A stretch of 64,000 nucleotides of DNA from Mesostigma viride (taxonomy: Eukaryota > Streptophyta > Mesostigmatophyceae > Mesostigmatales > Mesostigmataceae): assembly GCA_009746045.1 (NCBI GenBank), contig RPFO01000072.1, forward strand, positions 2,429,985-2,493,984, given 5' to 3'. The translations under genes and the position numbers were made by a program. The notes under the pieces are model-generated. The model worked only from the letters and a program-made list of their open reading frames with translations, was not told where the DNA came from and searched no databases. This document shows, piece by piece, positions 23,498-33,664 of this stretch. Each line of letters opens with the position of its first letter. Position 1 is the first letter of the stretch.

Positions 23498-23782
23498 AGG
23501 ATACTATTACTAGGAAGTAATACTAGGTTCTATATCTATAGATCCATAGCACGTGGTTGCTCTTTCTCTCTCTCTTCTTCCTGGGGAGGTGATGCCTGCT
23601 GTGTAAGGTACCGGTACGAGCACCATGCCAACACGGTACCAACAAGGAACGCCAGAGAGACAGAAGACGAGCTTAGGGAGAGAGACCCAGATAATAGAGA
23701 GATAGAACCGGTAGACGACCACGAGCACGGTACAGAAGGGCTAGAGGTACCACCACAAGTAGAGACAGGTACAGGTGAGGTC

Positions 23783-23917
23783 ATGGAGAGACCTGTGGAA
23801 GGCTCCCTACGATCCAGACCTAGCTCCCCAGTGGATGGGGACAATATAGACGCCTTAACCAGGCAGAGAGATGACAGTAACGACCGAGAGAGGCTCCACG
23901 ACTACCCGCAGCAGCAG

Positions 23918-23970
<53 letters not shown>

Positions 23971-23971
23971 A

Positions 23972-24017
<46 letters not shown>

Positions 24018-24370
24018 CGCAGCAGCAGCAACAGCGGCAGCAACATCAGCAACAGCAACGGTCACCACAGCAGCAATGGCAACAGCAGCAACCCCGGATG
24101 CAGCAGCAACAACCCCAGACGAGACCACAATGGCTACCACCTGATCCAGAGCAGCAGAGAGACGAGATGAAGATACCCTGCACTACCGCCGTCAGCAGCC
24201 AGTCACCGGGCGGCCCACGCATCCTTGGACAGGTCGGGGGCGGCCCCAAGGACCTCCACCGGGCCCCCACACCGGGGCAGACGCAGAGTGTCCTTCGGCA
24301 GCACGTCCCTGTTACCCACGGCGCTATGGTATTCGGACGAGGAAGGGGAGGCCCCAGACGGCGAGCTTGA
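23783..24370 (+). CDS. Poly-glutamine ORF (Gag-region)
   Basis: A 195-codon ORF dominated by a CAG/CAA tract (about 23907-24110) coding for more than 40 Gln, interrupted by Pro and Arg/His near its end. The flanks are charged and Arg-rich. It lies between the hybrid-binding ORF and the Gag capsid ORF and may be the N-terminal part of Gag or a separate product. The start codon is uncertain, because Arg/Thr-rich open sequence lies upstream in other frames. Confidence 0.5.
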
Positions 24371-24770
24371 TGACCTGGAGGGACTAACGAGACGGACGAG
24401 GGACTGTCACGCAGGGCCCGCCTATTGGTACTCATAGACCTCGGACCAGCCCAGGGGAGACCAGGAGCAGTGTCACCACCAGAGACGAGGAGACTCACAC
24501 GCCAGTCCAGCGCCCGGCACCTCAACCGCAGCGTCTACGGGCGTTTGACAGTAGCGTGGTCCCTTCGCCCGCGGCCGTCGGTAACCTGAATTTCAGCAGG
24601 GTGGCACTGGATGACCCGGGGTACGAACACCCCTCGTCAGTACAGGTGCGCCGGACACACGGCACACCGGACAGATCCGGATCTCTCCCGCGGTCGCAGC
24701 CTCCAGCATTCGGCTCCATCTCCTACAGGGAGGTCGGGGGCCTAAGCTTAACACGGTAAAGGCCCCACCG

Positions 24771-25958
24771 ATGCCTACCTTCAAGAATGTACCCAAGCTG
24801 CACGCGGATATGAAACCGCGAGAGGTCGACGAATGGGGACGCATGTGGCAACAGCAGTATACCGTTTGGTGCAATCACAACAGCTGGGAACTGGCCACCT
24901 GCGATTTGATCCCACATGTGGTCAACACCTGCATGGACCCCTCGGTGGTGAGCATCCTGAACTGTGAGAGCATCGCATCCCAGTCATACCCGCAAACCGT
25001 GGAGGAGCTGATGGACCGGGTGCGCCGCAAGCTGATACCCCCAGACGCGGAGCTCCACGAGCGGATCGCTTTCGGCAAGCTGCGCCAGGGGACCACCCCA
25101 TATCGCGAGTTTCTGTCCAAGTTTGAGTCCAGCGCCGCTTATCTAACCGACATGACCTGGTACGAGTACAAGATCAGATTCATCGAGGCGCTCAGCCCCG
25201 AGCTGCAGGACGAGGTATTCAAACACTACGCTGAGGTCCCCTGGAAGGAGTGGGACATCCTGAATATCCAGAGATACCTTCTGCAGGTGGCCGACGTGGT
25301 GTCTCGCGGGCGCGCACCCTCGGTGCGCCGTTTCTTCAGGTCAGCCACTGCAGGTCCGCGACGGGTGAACCAGATGTACTCTACGGAGCTCACCGGCGAG
25401 GAGGAGGAGGAGTACCCCGACGACCCTGATGATGGCTACACTGACCTTGGCGTCAACGCGATCGATGCTAGCAAGGCGCGCTGCTTCATGTGCAGTGAGG
25501 TGGGGCACCTCAAGCGCGACTGCCCCAAGCTCCGGGGCAAGAACGCCGGTCGCGGGGCAGGAGAAGGGACACCCAGCGTTCGTTTCTCCGGCCCGGCCTT
25601 CGGCAGCCGCCCCGACTCCTCCGGCCCTCGGGACCGACCCCGCAACGCGGGTGAGCGTGCGGCTCGCCTGCAGCACGCCAGACAGGTCCCGACGCAGTAC
25701 CAGCAGCCGCGACCACCCGCGACCAACTCTACCAAGGGTGTGTTGCGCGCGGTCAACGAGATTGAGGCGCGGCGACAGTCCTCCTCTTCCGGCCAAACGC
25801 AGGCAGTGGCTGGCTATGAGTATGACGACGAGGAGGGGGCTGACGAAGAGGAGGAGGGGGGGAAGAGGGCGGGTGGTCGGGCGAGGCGGCCTCCCGTCCC
25901 ACCGCTCCTCGGGAGTAGTAGCCCTGCCCATGGGCTTGGGTCCCGGGGTAGGGGATAG
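24771..25958 (+). CDS. Gag: capsid-like region with CCHC zinc knuckle
   Basis: 395 codons. Residues ~20-190 form a helical Trp-rich region of the retrotransposon Gag capsid type, with FGKLRQGTTPYREFLSKFE and a typical following helix. A CCHC knuckle (C-x2-C-x4-H-x4-C) starts at residue ~238 (CFMCSEVGHLKRDC). The tail is Arg/Gly-rich then acidic. It overlaps the next frame (+1), which carries protease, by more than 500 nt. This is consistent with a +1 frameshift Gag-Pol arrangement such as Ty3 uses. Confidence 0.9.
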   Translation: MPTFKNVPKLHADMKPREVDEWGRMWQQQYTVWCNHNSWELATCDLIPHVVNTCMDPSVVSILNCESIASQSYPQTVEELMDRVRRKLIPPDAELHERIAFGKLRQGTTPYREFLSKFESSAAYLTDMTWYEYKIRFIEALSPELQDEVFKHYAEVPWKEWDILNIQRYLLQVADVVSRGRAPSVRRFFRSATAGPRRVNQMYSTELTGEEEEEYPDDPDDGYTDLGVNAIDASKARCFMCSEVGHLKRDCPKLRGKNAGRGAGEGTPSVRFSGPAFGSRPDSSGPRDRPRNAGERAARLQHARQVPTQYQQPRPPATNSTKGVLRAVNEIEARRQSSSSGQTQAVAGYEYDDEEGADEEEEGGKRAGGRARRPPVPPLLGSSSPAHGLGSRGRG

Positions 25959-26565
25959 GGTAGAAAAATCAGATGGTAGCCCAGACGCGGAGTCAATTAG
26001 AGTAGAGGTAGACGTCAATAACGTGGCCGCAGACGCGCCCACCCAACCGGCGGCGCGTGCATCTCAAGGAGATTCGCGGCATCTGTTTCTTTTCAGCGGA
26101 GGGTTACTGGTCCCTCCCACCGTCCTTGATCCGTATTTGAAGGAGAAAACGATCATGGACGTGAAGTTCCTGGTCGACACCGGCGCCTCCACGTCCTTCA
26201 TCAACGAGGCCCTGGTGCGTCGGCTGGGCCTGGTACCTCGACCTCACACCACGGCAGTATATGTCACCTACTCAGACGGCCGGCGGCACCAATCGCCGGG
26301 CCTAGCAGACATCAAGGGTGTACTGCAGGGCACGCCGGTGGACCTGGTGGCGACTATTGCGCCGTTGGGCGCTGCCGACATCATCATTGGAGTGGACTGG
26401 CTGGACAAGCAGGATGTGGACATCAGTGTGCGCCGGCGGGTGGTTTGGTTTCCGGATGGTTCCTTCTGGTGCCCGACAGCGAGTATAGGGCACAGGCCGC
26501 GGAGGTCCATAACATTACACACGAGCGCTCGGCGGACGGGCCCCGACCAGCGTCCCAGATCCTGA
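25429..26565 (+). CDS. Pol 5' part: aspartic protease
   Basis: The frame is +1 relative to Gag and overlaps it. The protease signature DTGAS starts at residue ~250 (26176), followed by the flap region and IIIGVDWLDKQDV, the conserved second motif of Ty3-type proteases. The first ~200 codons are the out-of-frame shadow of Gag and are probably not all translated. The frame closes soon after the protease; homology resumes in another frame at about 26465. Confidence 0.85.
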   Translation: MMATLTLASTRSMLARRAASCAVRWGTSSATAPSSGARTPVAGQEKGHPAFVSPARPSAAAPTPPALGTDPATRVSVRLACSTPDRSRRSTSSRDHPRPTLPRVCCARSTRLRRGDSPPLPAKRRQWLAMSMTTRRGLTKRRRGGRGRVVGRGGLPSHRSSGVVALPMGLGPGVGDRVEKSDGSPDAESIRVEVDVNNVAADAPTQPAARASQGDSRHLFLFSGGLLVPPTVLDPYLKEKTIMDVKFLVDTGASTSFINEALVRRLGLVPRPHTTAVYVTYSDGRRHQSPGLADIKGVLQGTPVDLVATIAPLGAADIIIGVDWLDKQDVDISVRRRVVWFPDGSFWCPTASIGHRPRRSITLHTSARRTGPDQRPRS

Positions 26566-27440
26566 TGAGTAGCAAGACGCTGGCGCGCCAGCTCCGGAAG
26601 GGCAAGGAGTACGCGATGTATCGCATAGACCTGGACAGCACTCAGGCTCTGCTTAACGAGATTGGTGCTGGGTTCACACCGGACGAGCTGGCGCGGTTCA
26701 ATGCCGTCCTGGAGAAGCGCACTGCCCTGTTCGCAGATCGCACCCCCAGTTCCCTCCCAATCGATCGGTGTTGCATCGTGTCCAGCTTCAGGAGGGTTCC
26801 GGGCCTACGTGTCTCCCATGTACCGCATGGGCCCAGTCGAGCTGGTGGAGCTCAAGAAGATCCTCATTTCACTGCTCGACGCTGGGCTCATTGAACCCAG
26901 CAACAGCCCCTTCTCAGCGGGCGTGCTGCTCGTTCCCAAGCCAGGAGGCAAGTGGCGTCTGGTGACTGACTACCGGAAGCTGAACGCCATCACCGTCAAG
27001 TCCCGGTATCCTCTACCGCGGATCGACGACATCTTCAACCGTGTCCAGGGGGCGACGTGTTTCACCGTCATCGACTGTGCGGACGGGTTTTGGCAGCTGC
27101 GCATCGCGCCAGAAGACTGCCACAAGACCGCGTTCGCTACGCCCTTCGGCACTATCAGTTTCGGGTGGCGGCAATGGGGCTGTGTAACTCGCCTGCGTCC
27201 TTCCAGATGCTGATGAATGACATCCTCCGTCCGGTGATGGGTACAGCCCACCTGCCGCAGGTCTCCCAGGACCTGGCGGACCCGCAGAAGGGAGCCGCCC
27301 GCCCTGGACCTACAAGCGCACGTGCGCGCTGGCGTATCTGGACGACATCCTGGTGTACTCCAAGACGTTCGAGGAGCACCTGGAGGATGTGGACGCCGTG
27401 CTGCAGATCATGGAGGATGAGCACCTTTCGGCGCGGAAAG
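26465..27440 (+). pseudogene. Reverse transcriptase region, frame-disrupted
   Basis: Ty3-type RT motifs are present but spread over three frames. A linker runs to about 26765; LKKILISLLDAGLIEPSNSP, WRLVTDYRKLN and FTVIDCADGFWQLRI (motif A Asp kept) follow in a second frame. AAMGLCNSPASFQ is in a third frame and YLDDILVYS (motif C, 27335) in a fourth segment. Frame changes lie near 26465, 26765, 26800, 27165 and between 27240 and 27330. The last also includes about 60 nt of extra sequence between the MNDILRP helix and YLDD. Catalytic Asp residues are intact. Confidence 0.85.
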
Positions 27441-28541
27441 CCAAGGTGCGCGCCGGTCGCTGCGTGCCGTTTCTAGGTCATACCCTGTCCGCGGACGGCA
27501 TCGCGACCGACCCTGAGAAGATCGAGTCTGTCCAGCAATGGCCTGTCCCTACGGACGTGAAAGGGGTACGCAGCTTCCTGGGATTGGCATCTTACTACCG
27601 CCGGTTCATCCCGCGGTTCGCCACCATCGCCGCCCCGATCAATGCTCTTCTCAAAAAGGGTACTCCGTTCCTTTGGGCTGAGCAGTGCCAACAGGCTTTC
27701 GAGGCGCTCAAGCGCCACCTCACCACAGCGCCAGTCCTTATCCTGCCGGACCCGGCCCTTCCTTTCGTCGTGGCTACGGACGCCAGCAAGGTGGCCATCG
27801 GGGGTGTTCTCCTGCAGGACCACGGCAAGGGCCTTCAGCCCATCGAATACATCTCACGAACGATGATTCCGGCGGAGCGGAATTATCCAGTGCATCAGCA
27901 GGAACTCCTGGCAGTCGTCTACAGCTGCCACACGTGGCGTCATCATCTCTGGGGGCCCAGTTTTCGGTGGCCATCAGTGAGCAGGGGGATCTCGACCCCC
28001 ATCGCCTGGTGATCCACACGGACCACCGGCCGCTCACCCACCTCCTGGTGCAGCCCAACTTGACGCCCCGCCAGGCGCGGTGGATGGAGTACCTGTCACA
28101 GTTCGCGCCGTTCAAGATCCAATATGTCAAGGGCGCGGACAATGTAGTGCCCGACGCTCTCTCGCGACGGGCAGACTACTGGTTCTACGAGGACATGGAC
28201 GTGCTGCATACCACCTGTGTCCCAGTGGCCGCCCCGGGGACCGCCTACGGTGTGGAACCACGGTCCCCCAGGCCCGCCACTTGTTTCATCTTGGGCACAC
28301 CACCATGGATGACCTGTCACCCCTCCCGGAGGAGACGGTTCAACCACGAGCCCACGAGGACGTGGACACCCCCGGGGAGGGGGAGGGGTCGCATGCGCGT
28401 GCCCCTTAGTCATGTGGTGCCGCCCCAGGGAATTTTTCAGCTTCAGCCGCTCGGCCCTCCCACAGTCTTCTCAGAATTCGTCAACCAGGCGGTACGGATG
28501 CGGCAGAACCGGCGGAGGACGCGTTCACAGTCACGTCGGAC
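27441..28541 (+). pseudogene. RT thumb and RNase H region, frame-disrupted
   Basis: GHTLSADGI, SFLGLASYYRRFIPRF and the RNase H core follow in one frame: ATDASKVAIGGVLL (Asp at 27779), then ERNYPVHQQELLAVV. A frame change at about 27955 leads to IHTDHRPLTHLL and NVVPDALSRRAD. All expected acidic residues are visible. The stretch from ~28200 to 28541 is a variable linker before integrase, where the frame changes again. Confidence 0.85.
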
Positions 28542-30056
28542 TTGGAGATGCTGATCAGCCGTTTCACAATCACGGAGGAAGCAGCACTTGAAGCCATCCG
28601 GGCACATCCCCAGCAGATGGGGGCCTATCCTTGCAAGTTCCAGGAGGGGAAACTGTTCGTGAGTCCCCAGCCGGAGGAATGGCGGCTGTATGTTCCTGAG
28701 CTCTGTAGGGCTGCCTTGCTTCACGAGCTCCATGATTCTCTCCTGGGCGGACATCAGGGAAGCCACCGTCTCCTTCCCCGGGCACGTAAGCACTTCTACT
28801 GGCCAGGGATGAAGGAGTATATCGAGACGTATGTGCGCCAGTGCCCCTCGTGTCAGATCATGAAGTCCAGGAACACGGGCTCTCAGGCCGTCCCTAAGAC
28901 GCTGCCGGATCCTATGGGTCCTTGGGATTCTATCATGATGGACTTCATCGGCCCGTTCAAGAAGACGAAGAACGGCAACAGCATGGTCTTGGTGTTTGTG
29001 GACCGCCTGACGCGCATGTGTCACCTGGCCCCGTGTCCGGTCGACCTCACAGCGGAGGAGTGCGCCAAGATATACCTGACGCACGTGTTTCGGTTTCATG
29101 GGCTCAGCCGGCAGTTCATCTCTGACCGCGACAAGCTCTTCACGGCCAAATTCTGGCAGGAGTTCTTCGAGCAACTGGGCACCAAGGTGTCGCTGGGCAC
29201 GGCCTATCACAGCTCGTCGTCGCACCTGGTGGAGCGGTTGAACCGCACGGTGCAAGAGACCATGCGACACTACACCGACACGGTGGGCAGCAATTGGGAA
29301 GAACTTCTGGGCTTGGTGGAGTTTTCCCTGAACAATGCCCCCCAGGCCGCCCATGGGTTCACCCCCTTTTTCCTCAACTCCGGCCGACACCCTCTCACAC
29401 CGCTCGACTTGCTTGGGAGCCACGAGCTGGGAGAGGATCAGGTCAGACTGGATACCCTGCAAGGGGTCGACCGGTTGCTGCAGCGGATGCACCAAGCGCA
29501 TAACAGCGCGGTTCAGGGCTATCGCGCAGCGGCAGCACGGTATCTGGAGAGGACAGCCGGCAAGCGGGACCCCAGGGCGCCGTCCATCGAGGTGGGCGAT
29601 TGGGTCCTGGTCGAGGGCCCGCAGATCGGGCGATTTTCGCACAAGGTGGAGAAGGAGCTGAAGACTAAGCTCCGACCCATGTTCCTGGGACCCTACAAGG
29701 TCCTCACCAAGTTCGATGACGTCATGTTCCAGGTGGACATTCCAGTGTCATGGAACCTCACGTCCAACCGTTTCCACCGTGACCAGCTCAAGTTGTATCA
29801 CCAGAACACCATTCAGGGTAGGGTCAATCCCCCAGCCCCACTGGAGTTCCATCCTGATACGGGGGAACAGGAGGACGAGGTGGCTGCAATCGTGGGTCAC
29901 CGGGATGTCAAACGGGGACGAGGGGTCCAGCGACAATATCGGGTGCGATGGCGATTCGCACAACACGAGTCTGAGGACTCCTGGCGCACCGCCCCCGAGT
30001 TAGCGGGGTGCGCCCGCTTACTAGAAGCATACAAGAAGACGCACCAGCTGCGTTAG
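28542..30056 (+). CDS. Integrase with C-terminal chromodomain
   Basis: 504 codons, uninterrupted. The HHCC zinc domain has His around residues 64-71 and Cys101/Cys104. The catalytic core has Asp134, Asp195 and Glu231, with the canonical 35-residue D-E spacing. A GPY/F-like module follows (FLGPYKVL). The last ~65 residues (EVAAIVGHRD, YRVRWRFAQHESEDSWR) form a chromodomain, which in chromoviruses directs integration to marked chromatin. This is the best preserved part of pol. The first Met is chosen only as the first in frame; in a Gag-Pol fusion it would be internal. Confidence 0.93.
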   Translation: MEMLISRFTITEEAALEAIRAHPQQMGAYPCKFQEGKLFVSPQPEEWRLYVPELCRAALLHELHDSLLGGHQGSHRLLPRARKHFYWPGMKEYIETYVRQCPSCQIMKSRNTGSQAVPKTLPDPMGPWDSIMMDFIGPFKKTKNGNSMVLVFVDRLTRMCHLAPCPVDLTAEECAKIYLTHVFRFHGLSRQFISDRDKLFTAKFWQEFFEQLGTKVSLGTAYHSSSSHLVERLNRTVQETMRHYTDTVGSNWEELLGLVEFSLNNAPQAAHGFTPFFLNSGRHPLTPLDLLGSHELGEDQVRLDTLQGVDRLLQRMHQAHNSAVQGYRAAAARYLERTAGKRDPRAPSIEVGDWVLVEGPQIGRFSHKVEKELKTKLRPMFLGPYKVLTKFDDVMFQVDIPVSWNLTSNRFHRDQLKLYHQNTIQGRVNPPAPLEFHPDTGEQEDEVAAIVGHRDVKRGRGVQRQYRVRWRFAQHESEDSWRTAPELAGCARLLEAYKKTHQLR

Positions 30057-31064
30057 CAGACCCCAGCCAGTAGGGTGTAGGGTGAGGGTGGTGCGTGGGC
30101 CAGGTATTTGGTACGCGTCGACTAACGCCCTGACATCTTGTGTGTGGGTTGTGCAGAGGGACGCCGCGGAGGCGCTTCCCAGAGACCAGACTCATCAAGT
30201 TTCGTTTAAGTGGCCAGCCGGAGCGGCTGCTTAGGTTTTAGCGGACAAGTGTTCGAAGCGCGTCATTGGTGAATTACTTGGGAACTTGGGTTTCCCCGCG
30301 AAACTCCAACCGCACGTTCAGATTTCCAAATCTCAAGTAAAGTTCGGCGCAACTTTCTGAACGGGGGCAGTTGACGAGCAGCATTCCTCCGGACGAATGA
30401 ATTGCGTTCCATACTTGCGCAAAATTTTGAAAGGTAGCTTGCGTGCAGCCCTACTAAAATTTGCGCGGACGTTCAGATTTCCAAATCTCGGGTAAATTTC
30501 GGCGGAACTTTCTGAACGGGGGTAGTTGGCGGGCAGCGTTCCTCCAGACGAATGAAATGCGTTCCATACTAGCGCAAAATTTTGAAAGGTAGCTCGCGTG
30601 CAGCCCTACTAAAATTTGCGCGAAGTGTGGGATCGACTCGGAAACTCGACTGAAAATTCGTCACGGAAACTTTTTGGTAGTTGCCGTCACTTCCTTTTGT
30701 GCAAACGTGTGGGAGTGAAAATTCGTAACGGAAACTTTTTGGTAGTTGCCGTCACTTCATTTTGCGCGAGTGTTGGGCTGAAAATTCGTAACGGAAACTT
30801 TTTGGTAGTTGGCGTCACTTCCTTTGGTTCGACTGAAAATTCGCTGAAATTCGCTGAATTCGTACCGTAGCCTAATTTTTAGTACCTCGAAGTGACGGGG
30901 CACCTAAAAATTTGCCCACAAGTACACTTGGCAGCGCGCTCACTGGGAAAAATTGTACAGCCGCTCCGGCGGGCCACTTGAACGAATTGTAATGTCCCGG
31001 TGGCGCCGCGGAGGCTGCTGACACAGGATTCCGGGTTGCAGACGGGGAGTCCAGTGAGAGGGAT
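30057..31064 (+). repeat. pol-ORF3 spacer with two tandem-repeat families
   Basis: A 155-bp unit beginning CRSACGTTCAGATTTCC occurs twice (about 30312-30466 and 30467-30622). A ~64-bp unit containing ACGGAAACTTTTTGGTAGTT occurs three times (starts near 30651, 30716 and 30779). No coding is supported. The position ahead of the extra ORF suggests a role in its expression, which is inference. Confidence 0.8.
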
Positions 31065-33443
31065 TTGGTCGACATGGATATACAAGACGATCCGGAGGTC
31101 TCGGAGCCGGAAGCAGGGGTAAGGACGCAGATAGCTCGTGGAGAGCCTGCGGTCCGAAGGGATGCACCAGGGACCGGGGGTTTGAGAGATGGTGGCGGGC
31201 AGACGGGGCCCTCCTCTAGTCGCGAGCACCGGCAAGAAACCTCGTCAAGGCCTGGAGCACCGGACGCGCGTACGTTGGAGTTGGTAAAGGAGCTGCACGA
31301 GGAGACGTTCAATCCCCGGGTGTTCTTGCGTGACTACGGTCGGGAGGGGGAAACCCTGGTGGAACGACGGCGGCGTCGCCGTAATCAAATGCCGTCGCAT
31401 CTCCGCGCTGATTCTATCATGGCGCGGGTCGGCCCTGTGCAGATGGAGACTTTTCGAGGGTTCGTGCGGCGCAACGTGAGGTTCCGGATCGAGACCCGCA
31501 CGGCTGCGCACAATGGTGTGGTGGTTGGGACCGACTGGGAGACACATGAGCGGGAATGCGCCTGTCACGGGTGCATGAACACGCTGGAAGCGGGGCTGGC
31601 ATTCCCCCGGCTCCTTCTCCTCTTACTTCCACCCCCAGTGCGGCAGCTGCTGGAATACCACTTCCCCCGGTATCTTCCGCCAGTGGGGGCGCTACGGGGT
31701 GAAAAATGCCTGCGAGAAGGGCAGTATTCGCTGCGGCAGGCTCTGGATCGCATTGTGGCGATGGATGATGAGGACCAGGATGATGGGAGTGAGGGATATG
31801 ACTCCAGTTCCGACGACGACGACCATCCTCCACACCCTCCCTCTCGTTCCCCTCCGCGGGATCCGCCGTCTCGGGGTTCCCAGGGGAGCGGCGGAAGAAG
31901 CCGCCCTGTGCCTTGTTATGAGGCGCCACCGCCGGCGACGGGCTGGGGGCGACCTTCAGGGCGCGAGACGCGAAGTCTTCCAAGGGCGACCGGATGGGGT
32001 GGGGGCAGCCAAGCTGCCCCTCGACGTGTTCCGGAGGGGCCGGCACGTCGTCGCTCACCATCCCCGCCCTCCCGTTCGCGTTCCCGCTCGGACTCCGGGA
32101 ATGATGTACGCCCCGCTCGCCGAGCGTCACCACCTCCTCGCCGACCAGCGGATCGGTACTGGGAGCGCACGTGGGGGTCGGCGGTGGGGTTGGAGCAAGA
32201 GCGAGAGAATCGGCGACGGCGATCGGATCCGACAGAGACCGCAGTGGCCAGGGCCGAACGGCCGGCTAGGGAGGAGCCGATTGATGAGGTTCCCGCTAGC
32301 AACCCGCCCGATGCGGGCCAAGAAGAGACTACCTTCCTTGTCTCCCTGGAACCGCGCTCCCGAGCGGAGGAGGTCCCACCGGAGCCCCACTTCCTGGTCT
32401 CCTTGGAGCCTCGTCTCCGGCCTGCCCAGGACGGACCGTCGATGTCACGGCCTGCGGAGGGACCGAGTTTACCTAGTGCAGTACGGATTGCCGCGGAGGG
32501 TCCTGGTGTGGCGGGTGTTATGGTGCCGGCGGAACCCGTGGTTACCCTTGAGACTCTCGTGGCTGCGGTGCAATCAGGGCAGGGTCTCATGCAGCGGATG
32601 CTGGACCAGCTCGGGCGTCAGGGAGATCACTCAGTCGCCACCTCAGTAGGATACGAGGCCGCTTCCCGGGCAGCCTCACACGAGGAGTGGTCGCTGGGGG
32701 ACTTCATGCGAACCATTCCGGGAAGGACCGTAAGACACGGTGGGCCGGGGCCTCGAACGGAGAAGCTGTGCGTAGTGTTCGAGGGACCCATGTTCCCGGT
32801 CCCTCCTGGTATGCACCTGCCCGCTCCTTTGGTTTTTCAAGCGGGCCCGTGGTGCGCGGTTGACCGTGGTGCTTACTGGGAGCAACTTGAGATCACCTTC
32901 TTCCCACAGGCGCCGCTGCCCTTGCCGCAACCTGACGACCTGCGTTTTCCCCGGACGGTGGGCCACACGGTGCAGTTCGGTATCGAGAATTGGTGGGATT
33001 GGAGATATCAGGTGGATGGGGTGGGGCATGTGGTTACGCCACCCAAGGTGGCTCCGGCGGAGGGACGCGCCTTCCTGGAACTGGTGGTGCCCGACATTGT
33101 AGGGGCCCCTAGAGCGACCATCCTCGAGGATCATGTGCGCACCGAGGTATTCATGATGGGGGTGAAGTTTGTTCGCGATCACCGTTGTGGGGCGGCGGAT
33201 TGGTCGGCGTTGACCCTTCTCTTCACCCACCCCCAGTATCTCGCTGGGTTCCTGGCCATGTGGCCCCGGGGCACGTGGGTGGAGCTGTCTCGGTTGGGTC
33301 GGCAGAAGACGTCCCTATATCAGATCGCCTTCGAGGTGGACCTATGCGCGCATCCAGGGGTGATGACTCACATCATGACCCCCGCGGGGCGACGGGCTCT
33401 CCATGAGGCCCAGCTGCGGCGGGCTACTAGCGGCGGACGCTAG
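31065..33443 (+). CDS. Extra 792-codon ORF between pol and 3' LTR, function unknown
   Basis: A single long GC-rich frame on the coding strand in the position where env-type ORFs occur. The N-terminal ~200 residues include a Cys/His cluster (ERECACHGCMNTLE) and a Leu/Pro stretch (LLLLLLPPPVRQLLEYH). Residues ~235-340 are acidic/Ser-rich, then SR/RS-rich and Pro-rich. The C-terminal ~220 residues are ordered-looking and Trp-rich (NWWDWRYQVDGVGHVV, FVRDHRCGAADWSALTLLF). I see no signal peptide or membrane anchor, so an envelope role is not supported. The SR-like segment is compatible with RNA binding or nuclear localisation. No family is recognised. Confidence 0.75.
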   Translation: MVDMDIQDDPEVSEPEAGVRTQIARGEPAVRRDAPGTGGLRDGGGQTGPSSSREHRQETSSRPGAPDARTLELVKELHEETFNPRVFLRDYGREGETLVERRRRRRNQMPSHLRADSIMARVGPVQMETFRGFVRRNVRFRIETRTAAHNGVVVGTDWETHERECACHGCMNTLEAGLAFPRLLLLLLPPPVRQLLEYHFPRYLPPVGALRGEKCLREGQYSLRQALDRIVAMDDEDQDDGSEGYDSSSDDDDHPPHPPSRSPPRDPPSRGSQGSGGRSRPVPCYEAPPPATGWGRPSGRETRSLPRATGWGGGSQAAPRRVPEGPARRRSPSPPSRSRSRSDSGNDVRPARRASPPPRRPADRYWERTWGSAVGLEQERENRRRRSDPTETAVARAERPAREEPIDEVPASNPPDAGQEETTFLVSLEPRSRAEEVPPEPHFLVSLEPRLRPAQDGPSMSRPAEGPSLPSAVRIAAEGPGVAGVMVPAEPVVTLETLVAAVQSGQGLMQRMLDQLGRQGDHSVATSVGYEAASRAASHEEWSLGDFMRTIPGRTVRHGGPGPRTEKLCVVFEGPMFPVPPGMHLPAPLVFQAGPWCAVDRGAYWEQLEITFFPQAPLPLPQPDDLRFPRTVGHTVQFGIENWWDWRYQVDGVGHVVTPPKVAPAEGRAFLELVVPDIVGAPRATILEDHVRTEVFMMGVKFVRDHRCGAADWSALTLLFTHPQYLAGFLAMWPRGTWVELSRLGRQKTSLYQIAFEVDLCAHPGVMTHIMTPAGRRALHEAQLRRATSGGR

Positions 33444-33650
33444 ATTAGATAGTTCAGTTTCGGGATGGAACACGGAGTTCAATCCCCGCCAGGTTTTGGC
33501 TACTACGTCAGGGTTGGGCTTGTGTATCAACCTCTAGAGGAACTGGCATTACTGACCTGCGGGTGAACCGAGGTTGGGACATAGTACTCTTATAGTAGTC
33601 TTGTTTTGTGATCCTATTCTACCTTTGTACGGTAGGGACTACCGACCCCC
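33444..33650 (+). other. Short 3' untranslated segment of the retrotransposon
   Basis: Between the extra ORF stop and the polypurine tract; no feature recognised. Confidence 0.5.
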
Positions 33651-33652
33651 GT

Positions 33653-33664
33653 GGGGGGGAGGAG
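33653..33664 (+). promoter_or_regulatory. Polypurine tract
   Basis: GGGGGGGAGGAG immediately precedes the 3' LTR, as expected for plus-strand priming. Confidence 0.85.

Noticed and set aside
23820-24140. Poly-Ala, poly-Leu and poly-Ser frames around 23.9-24.1 kb
   Set aside because: Other-frame readings of the CAG/CAA tract.
25429-26080. Arg/Ser-rich N-terminal part of the protease frame as a separate gene
   Set aside because: It overlaps the Gag coding frame and reads like its out-of-frame shadow.
31065-33443. Envelope protein call for the ORF after pol
   Set aside because: No signal peptide, membrane anchor or cleavage-site pattern; SR-rich and acidic segments argue against it.
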